In this document: piece after piece, positions 52,415 to 61,824 of the stretch
Position numbering within the stretch: the first letter of the stretch is position 1
Layout: each line of letters starts with the position of its first letter
Assembly: GCF_003546865.1 (NCBI RefSeq)
Contig: NZ_CP023434.1
Span: forward strand, 434,001-498,000
Origin: Suicoccus acidiformans
Lineage (GTDB): Bacteria > Bacillota > Bacilli > Lactobacillales > Aerococcaceae
DNA: 64,000 bases
Direction: 5' to 3'
Notes under the pieces: model-generated
What the model was told of the DNA's origin: nothing
Database searches by the model: none
Seen by the model: the letters and a program-made list of their open reading frames with translations, nothing else
Translations under genes and position numbers: made by a program

Positions 52415-52665
52415 GATATCATGCGCTTTATCCTAAATTCCCGAAACACATAACGAGGATACCCCTAAGGCGCATGTTGTGGACATGCGAGGGGAGAGTT
52501 ATCGGATGAAGCAGACCAGTGCCTGGAAGGAGGCGCAAGCCAGCCAATAGGAGGTATGAAATGCTGAGACACTTTCTTCTTAACTAACTTTTCAAAAATT
52601 AGTCTAAGCCGTTACATTGACCCAAAGGGTGGTCCCTTTTTCACTTGACATATACAATTGTACCG
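52415..52665 (+). pseudogene. IS21 scar: 3' end of istB and terminal repeat
   Basis: These bases are a near copy of the left end of the complete IS21 at 55.79-58.25 kb, in opposite orientation. They encode the IstB C-terminus VVDMRGESYRMKQTSAWKEAQASQ and then carry the terminal phrase GACCCAAAGGGTGGTCCCTTTTTCACTTGACA. The rest of the copy is gone, so this marks an earlier insertion of the same IS that was later lost by deletion or recombination. Confidence 0.85.
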
Positions 52666-52950
52666 TAAAAGGGCTGTTACATGGCCTTTTATCTTTTACA
52701 CAATTATATGAACTTTATCCAGGCAATTGCCAAAGATTCAAGTTCATTCTAAATATTAGTAAAATAAATTAACAAAAATAATTTTTTGATGTATAATTAG
52801 AAAAGAACATGTCCTTTATTTTGGATGAAGCTAGCTCATCCATCTGTTTTGTAAAGGGCTTTTTCTTATATCTATGGTAGTATGACTAATCTGGGTGTTT
52901 TTTAAGTTCTCGATTGTCAATTTAAGTTAGAAATTTTTACACTATGTTAT
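52666..52950. repeat. Intergenic debris with an IS1634-like end
   Basis: No gene here. A terminator-like structure at about 52808-52867 has a GGATGA/TCATCC stem inside a CCTTTA/TAAAGG stem and ends in T5. The segment at 52905-52945 matches the terminal bases of the IS1634-like fragment at 39960-39995 in reverse orientation, so a second copy once ended here. Confidence 0.55.
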
Positions 52951-52954
52951 GAGT

Positions 52955-54080
52955 GATTGAACTTGGTGACACACTTGTGCTAATCATCTTAAACAACCCC
53001 CTTCATCAAACTCTTGAGTGGTCAAGAGGAAAAGCGCTAGCGACTCTGGAGGAGTCAGGAGCTTGATGAAACCATATTTCTTAAATGGCTGGCATAATAG
53101 CCAGGTGTTTGATCCAAAAGATGGGCCAAGAAAACCTCTAGCGGAGTGTAGTCGTTAAGAGATTTACGTGGAATGATATTTAGCTTGAAGGTTACTTCAT
53201 TAAAAACAGTACCTTTAGGCAAACCATCTCTTCTTAACCATCCGTTAGTATGCTCATTCCGTTCTCTTTGAGATGGGCATCCTAGGTCTGCAAAGAAGAT
53301 GTCGATATTAAATTCATTGCTTAAGTCTTTCCAGTTAGAAAACTCTTTGCCATTGTCCAAAGTCAGAGATTTAACCAGACGGTAAGGGGTTTTAAGGAAG
53401 AAACGTTTCAATGAATCCGTTACTTGACATGCTTTACGACCTTCTGTCTTCAGGGTGATCGCTAATTTACTTATTCATTTAACTCGTGTAATGGCCGCAC
53501 TTTGGTGGTTCTTACCAACCATAGTATCCCCTTCAAAATGACCAAATTCATCATTGTCTTCAGGATAAGCCTCTTGACACCGTTCTAGTCTTCTACGGTC
53601 ATTTAGACGGCCCCTCGTTTCAACATGCTGATCCGCTTTTCGTTTACCTTGCACGGGTAAAGCTCTGACATCAAAAGCAGAGTCATCTTAGAAGCGATGG
53701 CAAAGTGTTTTGCCACAACAATTCAAGTCAATTTCCTGGCGGCCAATCATCACGTCCGGTGACCACCCTTGTGACATTCGGTCATTTGATCTTCTGTGAA
53801 CTGCTTCTTCTTAGAGCCACACTTAGATTTGTTAGCTTTGTAGCGTTCATAATAGTCGATGATAGTCCCACCATCGTCTAAATAATGATAGACATTATAG
53901 ATGGTTTGAGCAGATCTACTTAACTTTTTAGCGACTATGTAAGCTTTTTCGCCAATTTCTTAATAGTTTTCTATCCAAGTCAGTTCTTTCGTGGTAAGAT
54001 GTGTGTAGGCCATTTTGTGTCTACTTCTTTATTTATGAATGCTCTCATAAATAGTGTGGCACAAATGGTCTTATTTGTTT
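52955..54080 (-). pseudogene. IS30-family transposase, broken
   Basis: A leftward IS30-type transposase in pieces. The N-terminus at about 54013 reads MAYTHLTTKELTWIENY and then meets a stop. Further on QAYPEDNDEFGHFEGDTMVGKNHQSAAITR-like bases are visible, and the C-terminal half (LVKSLTLDNGKEFSNWKDLSNEFNIDIFFADLGCPSQRERNEHTNGWLRRDGLPKGT) is open at 53055-53411. Stops and frameshifts make it inactive. Confidence 0.8.
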
Positions 54081-54321
54081 TTCTAGCTTAATTTTACAAT
54101 TCAGGAGTTAAAATAAACTATGGAAGGTAATAACTGAAATATATTAAGCTTTCTATGACGAATGATGTGTTCGTTATAGAAGTTAACATTATTGCATTTG
54201 TATATAGTTAGTTTGTGTAATTTAAAAATTAAAACTTCAAATAAAGATTATCGCTATATCATATTATAAAGTAAGTTCGGTAGATAAATTTACTCAACAA
54301 TTGATTAGTTAGAAGGATAGA

Positions 54322-55110
54322 ATGATGAATGCAAATGATAGACGAGATTTAATTTTACAAATATTACGTGAAAAAAAAGAAATAAAAATTATTGAGCTTA
54401 GTGAGATGATTAATGTATCACGCGAAACGATTAGAAATGATATAAAAATATTGGAAAATGAGGATGGTAGAGTTAAGAAGACTTACGGAGGTGCAAAACT
54501 TGAAGAGTCCTCTCGGGAAACAGCTTATGAAATAAGAAGGCAAGCTAATCGACGAGGGAAACTTGCAATAGCAAAACTAGCTAGTGGGTTGGTTGAGGAA
54601 GGCGATACAATATACCTTGATTACGGAACTACCAATTTAGAAATTGCTAAACAATTAGTAGCAAAAAACCATTTGACTGTTGTCACTAATACATTACCAA
54701 TTATTAATGTACTTGCTAAGAATGAAACAATAAATTTATTTGTACCGGGTGGTTATATAAGAAGGGTGGAGTTTTCTTTGGCTGGAACAACATCCATGCA
54801 GGCTATTCAAGATATTTATGTGAAGTATGGTTTTTTTGGCTGCTCAGGGATACATATGAACTATGGTATTACTAATATTGTTGATAGCGAAGCAGAGTTT
54901 TCGAAGATGATGATGAATCGTAGTACGAATGTATTTATTGTTGCTGATGGGACAAAATTTGGAAGAGTATCATATAAACAATTAGCTGATTTCGAAGAAA
55001 TAAACAAGATAATTACTGATCAAATACCAGATAGTCAAAAAGAAACAGTTAATTTCTTTAAAGAATTTTATCCCAATTTAGATGTAATCCAAAGTGATTA
55101 TCGTATTTAA
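54322..55110 (+). CDS. DeoR-family transcriptional regulator
   Basis: A 262-residue DeoR/GlpR-type regulator. The winged HTH is at residues 8-60 (LILQILREKKEIKIIELSEMINVSRETIRNDIKILE) and the sugar-phosphate-binding domain follows (GDTIYLDYGTTNLEIAKQL, then GTTSMQAIQDIYVKYGFFGCSGIH). It stands alone between IS elements, 6 kb upstream of the galactitol operon, which DeoR-type GatR proteins often control. Pairing with that operon is inference. Confidence 0.9.
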   Translation: MMNANDRRDLILQILREKKEIKIIELSEMINVSRETIRNDIKILENEDGRVKKTYGGAKLEESSRETAYEIRRQANRRGKLAIAKLASGLVEEGDTIYLDYGTTNLEIAKQLVAKNHLTVVTNTLPIINVLAKNETINLFVPGGYIRRVEFSLAGTTSMQAIQDIYVKYGFFGCSGIHMNYGITNIVDSEAEFSKMMMNRSTNVFIVADGTKFGRVSYKQLADFEEINKIITDQIPDSQKETVNFFKEFYPNLDVIQSDYRI

Positions 55111-55213
55111 CTATGTACAGTCAGATATGTGGATCTCATTTTTTAACATGTTTTAATAAATGCACATAAGCGGTCAATAGCCAGGTACCTATCAACGCAA
55201 AAAAATCCACGCT

Positions 55214-55245
55214 AAACTAGCCCCAGTAATGATTATACTGGGGCT
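55214..55245 (+). terminator. Terminator after the DeoR gene
   Basis: TAGCCCCAGTA / TACTGGGGCTA, an 11-base stem with a short loop, followed by TTTACAA. The IS66 remnant begins right after it. Confidence 0.7.
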
Positions 55246-55787
55246 ATTTACAATAGTTTTTTAATTTGGTCAGCACAGACTTGTTGAACTGTATGTGACC
55301 AAGATAGATATTTTGACAAGTCCGCACCAATTAAACAAAACTCATTCGGAAGGTGTGTGAGAAGATAATTCATATAACGCCATGGATCAAACCTGTTGGC
55401 TTTCGCTGTTTCTAGAATCGTAATAATAACTCTTCCAGTTTTAGCTCCCGTATAGCTTTTGGCAAAAAGATGTTTTTGCGACACATCACCAAACTCTTAG
55501 TCGCACGCTCTGTTTTATTATTCGACGGTACATAGCGCACATCAATTAAGAGGGTGTAGAAATACTGCTCATGATCCAAAGCTTAATTAATCGATTTTTC
55601 AAACGTACCATTGATGGATTGATTCGCTTTAATCAGGTTAATCTCCCTGAACAATGCATCTATTATACTCTTAAGTTTTGTTTGACGCAGTTTTAGTCGT
55701 TCTTCTGGTGTAAGTTTCTGTTTATCCCATTCCCTTTCTAGTTTGAAGATATCATCGTTTTTTTGAAATCATATGACTTGGTGTATA
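55246..55787 (-). pseudogene. tnpC: IS66 tnpC, C-terminal part left of the nested IS21
   Basis: Leftward remnant of the IS66 transposase C-terminus: YVPSNNKTERATKSLVM, then GAKTGRVIITILETAKANRFDPWRYMNYLLTHLPNE. The reading frame is broken near 55485. The upstream part of the same gene continues beyond the inserted IS21 at 58253. Confidence 0.85.
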
Positions 55788-55901
55788 TGTCAAGTGAAAA
55801 AGGGACCACCTTGCCGTTGAAAAAGGGACCACCTTTTGGGTCAATGTAACGGCTTAGGCTAATTTATGAAAAGTTAGTTAAGAAGAAAGTGTCTCAGCGC
55901 T

Positions 55902-56663
55902 TCATACCTCCTTTTGGCTGGCTTGCGCCTCCTTCCAGGCACTGGTCTGCTTCATCCGATAACTCTCCCCTCGCATGTCCACAACATGCGCCTTAAAGGC
56001 TAAACGATCCACCAGGGCTCCCGTTAAGGTCGGGTCTTTAAAGCATTCCTGCCAGCGATCAAAGGTAAGGTTCGTCGTAATCATTGTAGAGCCCTTTCCC
56101 ATCCGATTAGAAAGAAGATTAAACAGAAGCTCAGCCCCGGCTTCATCAAAGGATAAATAACCTAATTCATCGACAATCAAGAGATCGACCTTATTTAATC
56201 GCTGTTTGAAGCGATAAAATTGACTTTGCGTGACGGCCTCTCTTAATTCAATAACAAGATTTGGGGCATTTACGAACTGTACATGATAATTCTGCAGACA
56301 GGCCTCCATGCCAAGACCAATGCTAAAATGCGTCTTCCCTGTTCCAGGGTTGCCAATAAGAATGACGTTCTGTTTCTCTTGAATAAAATTCAGGGTCTTT
56401 AATTCGCGTAGTTGTTGGCGAACACCTTCCTTAAACACTTTCTCGTCAAAGTCCATCAGGTACTTCTTTTGGCTAAACTTGGCCTGTCGAATCCTTCTTT
56501 GATAGCTTCGATTTCGACGTTGTTCCACCTCCTCTGTCAATATCTCTGTGAGGGCTTCTTCCAAATCCAGTCCGCGACTCGTATATTCCAGGAGCAGGTG
56601 TTGGTAATTTTCCTTCAGATAGGGAAGTTTTAGTTCATTAGCGGCTTCTGCGATTGTTAACAT
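55902..56663 (-). CDS. istB: IS21 helper ATPase IstB
   Basis: A 253-residue AAA+ ATPase that helps the IstA transposase choose a target. Walker A GNPGTGKTH is near residue 105, Walker B LLIVDELGYL near 165, and TMITTNLTFDRWQE further on. Family end KAHVVDMRGESYRM. It starts within the last bases of istA (7-base overlap). The frame is intact. Confidence 0.95.
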   Translation of the reverse strand: MLTIAEAANELKLPYLKENYQHLLLEYTSRGLDLEEALTEILTEEVEQRRNRSYQRRIRQAKFSQKKYLMDFDEKVFKEGVRQQLRELKTLNFIQEKQNVILIGNPGTGKTHFSIGLGMEACLQNYHVQFVNAPNLVIELREAVTQSQFYRFKQRLNKVDLLIVDELGYLSFDEAGAELLFNLLSNRMGKGSTMITTNLTFDRWQECFKDPTLTGALVDRLAFKAHVVDMRGESYRMKQTSAWKEAQASQKEV

Positions 56664-58144
56664 AAGCTTTCCTCCAAACCATAGAGAGCATTTAATTGAT
56701 GGAGCGTTGCTTCTGTCTGATGAAGAATCGCCTCCTGATTTTTAGGAACACCCTCATTTTCCGTTGTGACACGTTGCACCAACTGATCATAGGCCAATTG
56801 CTGGCACAAAGCCTCTCCACTGAGGCTATGGTATTTCTCAAGTTGTTCTATGAATTCTTTAGGGTGTCCGCTATAATATTTATGATAGAGTGTTTCCAAG
56901 CCGGGGGTTTGTTGAAGAACCAGCGAGTGTTCCAGAGCACCAGGTTTCTTCTTGAGGGTTTTGATATAGTGACTGATATCAAGCTGAAACCCATGGGAAC
57001 CCTCTATTTTATTATGCCTGGCCACTTCTTGTTCATTGGCATAAACCACGAGATAATCGGCATAAGCCTTGATCTGAACTCGCTTCCCTACCAAGTAGTC
57101 AGGGACAGAATACTGATTCTTCTGATAATGAATCGTGGCATACTTTGTGACGCTGAGCTGACAAAGTTCTGCCAGTTCAAAGGGAGGACGGTATTTAAGA
57201 AGGTGGCCTTTTTCTTCTTCCAAACGACTCTCTTGATTCAAAGTCCGTAAGGACTCTTCCAAATGCTGGCGAGCTTCATCTAAAGATTGAAATTGATATT
57301 TTTTGGTGAAACAGTTTTGTCTGACATGCTTTACACGACTCTCTACTGTTCCCTTCTCATTCCCACTGAAGCAATTGGTGACATTAATATTAAACCCATA
57401 ATAAGTGGCTAATTGGATGAGTTGGGGGTTTAGCTCCTTTTCATTACGCCCAATAAAACGAGTGACCACATTTCTCATATTGTCATAGACAAGCTCCGCA
57501 TACACCCCACCCAGGTTTTCAAAAAATCGCACATGCGCATCCTGAAAGACAGCTTTTTTCTGGTTGGTATAGAGGTAAGCCCAGTAATAATCTGAAGCAG
57601 GGCTAGCCCACACAGCGAGATAATAGGTTTTAACCACGCCCTCAATTTCTAATTTGACCTCTCCAAAATCGAACTCCACCCGTGCACCCAATGCATAATT
57701 TTGCTTGATAAAAGCCTCTTTAGCTTTCGCTTTCATTTTTGACCAGTAATGAGCGACTGTCCGGTATTTAATCGCATACCCTTCCTCTGCTAGGATTTCA
57801 TAAACAGCCTTAGCCGTTAGTGCTTGTTTATGAGGTCCTAGCCTTCGATCCTTTTCTCTTTCTTTTTCCAGTAATTCGCTCATTCTAGCTTCCACCTCTG
57901 GTGTAAAGGTTCTTTTTTTCCGATTGGAAGTATCATATTTTCTTTCTAAGACTAATTGTTCGGTTGCTGCTTCGATTTCTTTCTCATTTTGAGCGTCATC
58001 CAAAGCATCTATACCTGCTTGGTATCGATCCCTTATTCTTCGAATCGTTTTTCTATCAATGTCCATGTCTCTGCTAATTTTCCTAATGGATTCCCCATTT
58101 CTAAAACGGTGAATCACTTCGAATTCTTTATTGATACGAATCAC
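56657..58144 (-). CDS. istA: IS21 transposase IstA
   Basis: A 495-residue DDE transposase. N-terminal HTH (IHRFRNGESIRKISRDMDIDRKTIRRIRDRY), then the catalytic region with RVEFDFGEVKLE, VYDNMRNVV and NEKGTVESRVKHVRQNCF giving the D-D-E acids. The C-terminal part carries a beta-rich Mu-type domain. Length is normal and the frame is unbroken, so this element may still move. Confidence 0.95.
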   Translation of the reverse strand: MIRINKEFEVIHRFRNGESIRKISRDMDIDRKTIRRIRDRYQAGIDALDDAQNEKEIEAATEQLVLERKYDTSNRKKRTFTPEVEARMSELLEKEREKDRRLGPHKQALTAKAVYEILAEEGYAIKYRTVAHYWSKMKAKAKEAFIKQNYALGARVEFDFGEVKLEIEGVVKTYYLAVWASPASDYYWAYLYTNQKKAVFQDAHVRFFENLGGVYAELVYDNMRNVVTRFIGRNEKELNPQLIQLATYYGFNINVTNCFSGNEKGTVESRVKHVRQNCFTKKYQFQSLDEARQHLEESLRTLNQESRLEEEKGHLLKYRPPFELAELCQLSVTKYATIHYQKNQYSVPDYLVGKRVQIKAYADYLVVYANEQEVARHNKIEGSHGFQLDISHYIKTLKKKPGALEHSLVLQQTPGLETLYHKYYSGHPKEFIEQLEKYHSLSGEALCQQLAYDQLVQRVTTENEGVPKNQEAILHQTEATLHQLNALYGLEESLC

Positions 58145-58252
58145 TCCTTGGCACCTCCATCTATAATACGTTTATTATAGATGGAAAGGCATGGCAAGTG
58201 GTCCCTTTTTGAATAGCAATTTACCCCGAAGGTGGTCCCTTTTTAGATTACA

Positions 58253-59640
58253 ACAAACACTTGGCGCATTGGATTCCTCTTGGACTAGGTAGGCATCAAA
58301 GAACTTTCGTCTAAGGTGAGTCCAACAGGCTGATAGCACAATGTCCCCGTCGCTGTTGTTTACAACGGACAAGTACACATTGTACATGTCTGTTATAAGT
58401 CCACCACTGTAGTTTTCTCCGATGATATCTAGAAAACACTCTTTGCCTCGTCCGTCTTGAAAGTTATAAAAATGATAGGAGTCTCGCTATCTCTACCACT
58501 ACATAGTAGCCAGTAGTAACTTTTTTTAGTGCTTTCAATGACCTTGAAGCTGGTCTCATCTGCATGAATAATATCTTCTTGAAGCAAATGTTCTAACAAA
58601 GCTTCATATATGAACTAGATATTGTTCGCATACAGAGATATGCAGTTACAAATGATATTACGAGTCAGATCGAACTCATAGTTTTTCCAATGGGCTTCTT
58701 GGCGATAAGCTGGTACCTTTTGTACATATTTAAGGTATAAGATTTCTGTGATAAGTGAGGCGGATATGATACTTTTTTGAATTGGACCTTTCGGTGTAGA
58801 CTCCTTCACAATCATGCCAGATACATCATTTTCAGAACAATGTGTACATTTGTATGTATGTTGATAATGATTCACGACCTCAAGACCAACAGGAATCACC
58901 ACGAGTTCGCGTCCAATCAGTTCTTTGCGAATATGTTGCATCTCATGATGGCAGGTTGGACATTGGCTATTTTTTAATCCGTGGTGTTCATCTGTTTGCG
59001 GATATTGATTGAGTGTCTATGGATTTTTGACAGACTATTTTTTTCTTCTGTGGGATTTGATTTCTACATATTCTTCTTTCTCAATTTCACTTTCTCTGTC
59101 TGTGCTTTTTTAAGTCTCGATGTCTAATAAGGAAGGTTGTCCGTTACTCGGAACTAACTCATGACGTCTTGAATAAGTCATGGATTTGTACAGATTCAAT
59201 TCTTCTGTCGTTTTTAACTTAAGCTCAAGTTTTGCAACTTGTTTCTCTAGTTGATTATTAGTCACTGAAACTTCTGAAAGTTGTTCTTAAGTATGCTAAT
59301 TTCAGTTAAAAGCTCTGCATTTGAATGCATCGAAATCATCTCCTTTAATAGATTAATTATATAATTAAAGCAGGTATTTTTATATCGGAATATAAGTATA
59401 TAAAAATTTAATTTGAAAGCCATTTTGACGATTGGCTCAAAGGTATCTCCACTTAAAAGCCGTTCAATATTGTATAGCTGTATCTCTCGGAACTCATGGT
59501 CATCTTTAGACCATTTGAGTCTTCCACCATAGATTGGTAGAACAAACGGCGTAAACATTCCACCACTCCAATAGATAATGAGGAGGCGATTGCGAGCGTC
59601 ATTACACATCATATACGCTGTTGAGGTGTTCGAATCAAAG
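58253..59640 (-). pseudogene. tnpC: IS66 tnpC and tnpB, right of the nested IS21
   Basis: The N-terminal part of the IS66 transposase and its neighbour, leftward. Pieces: CWTHLRRKFFDAYLVQ (58253-58350), the Zn-binding domain YKCTHCSENDVSG ... LKYVQKVPAYRQEAHW (58615-58941), and the leucine-zipper N-terminus near 59100-59330. At 59440-59610 RNRLLIIYWSGGMFTPF ... LSGDTFEPI is the IS66 TnpB. Many stops; inactive. Confidence 0.8.
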
Positions 59641-59745
59641 TGTTTACAATGCTGTATGATTATTCCATGAAAAAACTACCACCTGTGCGGAACAATCTAC
59701 CACTGAGTGCGGAGAAATCGACCATATAGTGCGAAAAGAATAGAC
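59641..59745. repeat. IS end with tandem GTGCGGA repeats
   Basis: Begins TGTTTACA and then carries three ~22-base units with an ACCA and GTGCG core (59677-59697, 59698-59720, 59721-59743). This resembles the multiple terminal repeats of another IS21-type element. No transposase of that kind is left. Confidence 0.5.
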
Positions 59746-59814
59746 CAGTATAATATTGCCTTCTGTATCATTATAAATGTATGAGTGATTTATACAAATA
59801 TAATTTATAGGGGA

Positions 59815-60420
59815 TTTTTATGATTCAGAATCGTAAGTTTTTTAAATTGCATCATAACGTAGTATCAATTAGGCGAATTTCATTACTTACAAGTCATTCT
59901 AGAGAGAAGGTAACCGAAGTAATATATGTCGATAGGCTTGATGATGGTGACTTAACATTTGAGATAATTAATCCCTGAATAGAGGAGACCTATTTCTGAA
60001 TAAGAAGGTGGCCCTCTAAGGATACTATGTGCCTGATTGGGAACAACTCTTGAAGACAGAGGAAACTTCTTCTATAAATGGATTATACAATGCGATGGAT
60101 GAGTTAGATAAACGTCAGTGAAATATCCAAAAGAAACTTGTTGCACACGAATCAAGTCCCTTAAGACTCTTGCTTTATGATATTACTAGTGGTTATGTCG
60201 AAGTGATTATGCCGAAAGTGAGCTGGTTAGCTATAGCCACAACCACGATAAGAAAAAAGGTCACAAACAAATTGATACCTGTTTAGTATGTAATAGAGCG
60301 AGATGTCAAAGGATGGTAAAAGTATTCAAAGTGAACGTCCAAAAGAGACAAACCGTTCTAGGCATATTCATGGCCTTGCAAAAAATACGATAAGAAGGCT
60401 ATGATTTGCTTGAGCTTTGA
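59815..60420 (+). pseudogene. IS1634-like transposase, N-terminal fragment
   Basis: Broken rightward frame with recognisable IS1634 parts: KVTEVIYVDRLDDGD, then LRLLLYDITSGYVE and SYSHNHDKKKGHKQIDTCLVCNRA with the DDE-type LYD and GHKQ blocks. It stops around 60420. The C-terminal half of such an element is at 39960-40503 instead. The following 60420-60570 bases show nothing I can name. Confidence 0.65.
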
Positions 60421-60569
60421 TACTCCTCCCTCAAACCAGTTACATAGAGGTGAATATTACTACTATCGACTTTAAGCTCAGAGTATTGATTTAGCAATCT
60501 TTCTATAATAAAAACTAAACTACCGTGAGGATAAAATCTCAAATAATGCAAAGATATTCTCTTGATAAG

Positions 60570-60870
60570 AATTTAATAATTTTAGCTTCACACCTTGGTT
60601 TATTAATTCCTACTCTACATCTTCAAATATTTTCTTCAAGCATTTCTTGAAGACGATATTTGATAAAGCAGTTGCCCAGTAATCTGATTAATACTGAGCT
60701 TTTTTTGTTTTGCTATGAATTTCACTCTACATGACTATTTTTTTAATTTCTATATCGCACTTCGTATTCAGTATTGACAAGAATATTTTAAATGTTAATA
60801 ACTTTGCTGATTTAGTAAAGAAGAAAAGTTATTTAAGAAAAATTGATAACTCTAGGTCGTTATTCATTTT
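60570..60870 (-). pseudogene. Degenerate IS21 (istA) N-terminal remnant
   Basis: The bases resemble the 42890-43060 istA start (TTCAAATATTTTCTTCAAGC-type, then an ATACTGAGCT stretch), followed at 60820-60865 by a degenerate copy of the GTTATTTAGCAGAATCTGGTAACTC element end seen at 43150. Strongly decayed. The short rightward frame at 60731-60937 lies inside it and is not a gene. Confidence 0.5.
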
Positions 60871-60959
60871 TCATTTTAAAAATATTATTTATCATTATTT
60901 TTGCAAAATTAAAATTATGCAAAGAAAAACAATGTGAAATAAATAATTTGCAAAAATAG

Positions 60960-60988
60960 TGGCAAAAGAAAACGGTTTCTGGTATAGT
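60960..60988 (+). promoter_or_regulatory. Promoter of the galactitol operon with cre-like site
   Basis: TGGCAA (60960-60965), 17 bases, TATAGT (60983-60988). The spacer holds AAGAAAACGGTTTCT (60966-60980), one mismatch from the catabolite-response consensus. Several TTGCAAA-like words surround it (60902, 60918, 60949, 61002), possible repressor sites. Confidence 0.65.
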
Positions 60989-61048
60989 GTTGCTATAGAG
61001 TTGCAAAAGAGCAAAGGTTGTTTTAAGAAATATAGAGGAGGTTTTGTA

Positions 61049-61507
61049 ATGGCTTTACTAGATGAAAAGTTCATATTTATAGACTTGCAAGTAGATAATC
61101 AGGATAAATTATTTGAAGTACTTGGAGCACCGCTGATATCAGAATCTTTGGTTGATGAAGACTATATTCTAGCATTAAAAGAAAGAGAGAAAAAATTTCC
61201 GACAGGGTTACCACTTCCAATAGGTGTGGCCATCCCACATACTGAAGGTTCTTATGTAAAGAAAGATAAGCTCGTGGTTGCTACATTAAAAAATAGTATT
61301 ATCTTTAATGAAATGGGTGGTGATAAAGATGATTTTGTAGATGTGTCTTTAGTTATCATGTTAGTAATAGGAGATGGAGCGGGGCACCTTGATATGCTGA
61401 CAAAAATTATTTCATTAGTCCAAGATGAAAACGTTGTTAAAAATATTATTGATATGACTAGTGAAACAGAGATTGTTAGAGTGTTTAATGAGTATTTAAA
61501 TTTATAG
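61049..61507 (+). CDS. gatA: PTS EIIA subunit, galactitol type
   Basis: A 152-residue EIIA of the fructose/mannitol/galactitol fold. The phosphorylated His is in GVAIPHTEGSYV, with the preceding EREKKFPTGLPLP segment typical of GatA. I choose ATG 61049 (MALLDEKFIFIDLQV) behind AGAGGAGG. The longer frame runs back over the promoter. It hands phosphate to the EIIB encoded next. Confidence 0.9.
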   Translation: MALLDEKFIFIDLQVDNQDKLFEVLGAPLISESLVDEDYILALKEREKKFPTGLPLPIGVAIPHTEGSYVKKDKLVVATLKNSIIFNEMGGDKDDFVDVSLVIMLVIGDGAGHLDMLTKIISLVQDENVVKNIIDMTSETEIVRVFNEYLNL

Positions 61508-61524
61508 ATAGGGGAGAAAATGCT

Positions 61525-61812
61525 ATGGCAAGAAAAATAATATATGTCGCGTGCGGAGGAGCAGTAGCAACTTCTACAGTTGCAGCTAATAAAGTAAAAG
61601 AATTGTTAAAGGATAAAGGTATAGATGCAGAAGTAAATCAGTGTAGAATTAGTGAGTTGAACTCGTATAAAGATACCGCTGATGCATTTGTTACAACAGC
61701 GAAGGTATCGAAAGATTACGGCATTCCGGTGATTCATGGGGCTCCGTTTATTACCGGCATTAAACAAGAACAGGCAGAAGAAGCTCTATTACAAGCATTA
61801 ACTGAAGAATAG
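61525..61812 (+). CDS. gatB: PTS EIIB subunit, galactitol type
   Basis: A 95-residue EIIB. The phosphocysteine lies in VACGGAVATSTVAANKVKELL near residue 10, the GatB-type P-loop. The remaining strands (QCRISELNSYKDTADAFVTT) are standard. It starts 17 bases after gatA with its own SD. Confidence 0.95.
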   Translation: MARKIIYVACGGAVATSTVAANKVKELLKDKGIDAEVNQCRISELNSYKDTADAFVTTAKVSKDYGIPVIHGAPFITGIKQEQAEEALLQALTEE

Positions 61813-61824
61813 GAGATTCATAAA

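Larger units (their letters stand above)
55788..58252 (-). mobile_element. Complete IS21-family element
   Basis: An apparently intact 2.46-kb IS21-type element. Both ends carry repeats of the phrase AAAAAGGGACCACC (two at each end, outermost TGTCAAGTG and TGTAATC), as is usual in this family. It contains full-length istA and istB. It interrupts an older IS66 transposase gene. I do not see a clean target duplication. Confidence 0.9.

Noticed and set aside
59262-59612. 116-codon frame as a single gene
   Set aside because: A chance join of a decayed IS66 tnpB and the tnpC N-terminus, not a real protein.
60731-60937. 68-codon + strand frame before the galactitol operon
   Set aside because: Lies in decayed IS21 sequence, has no SD and very biased composition.
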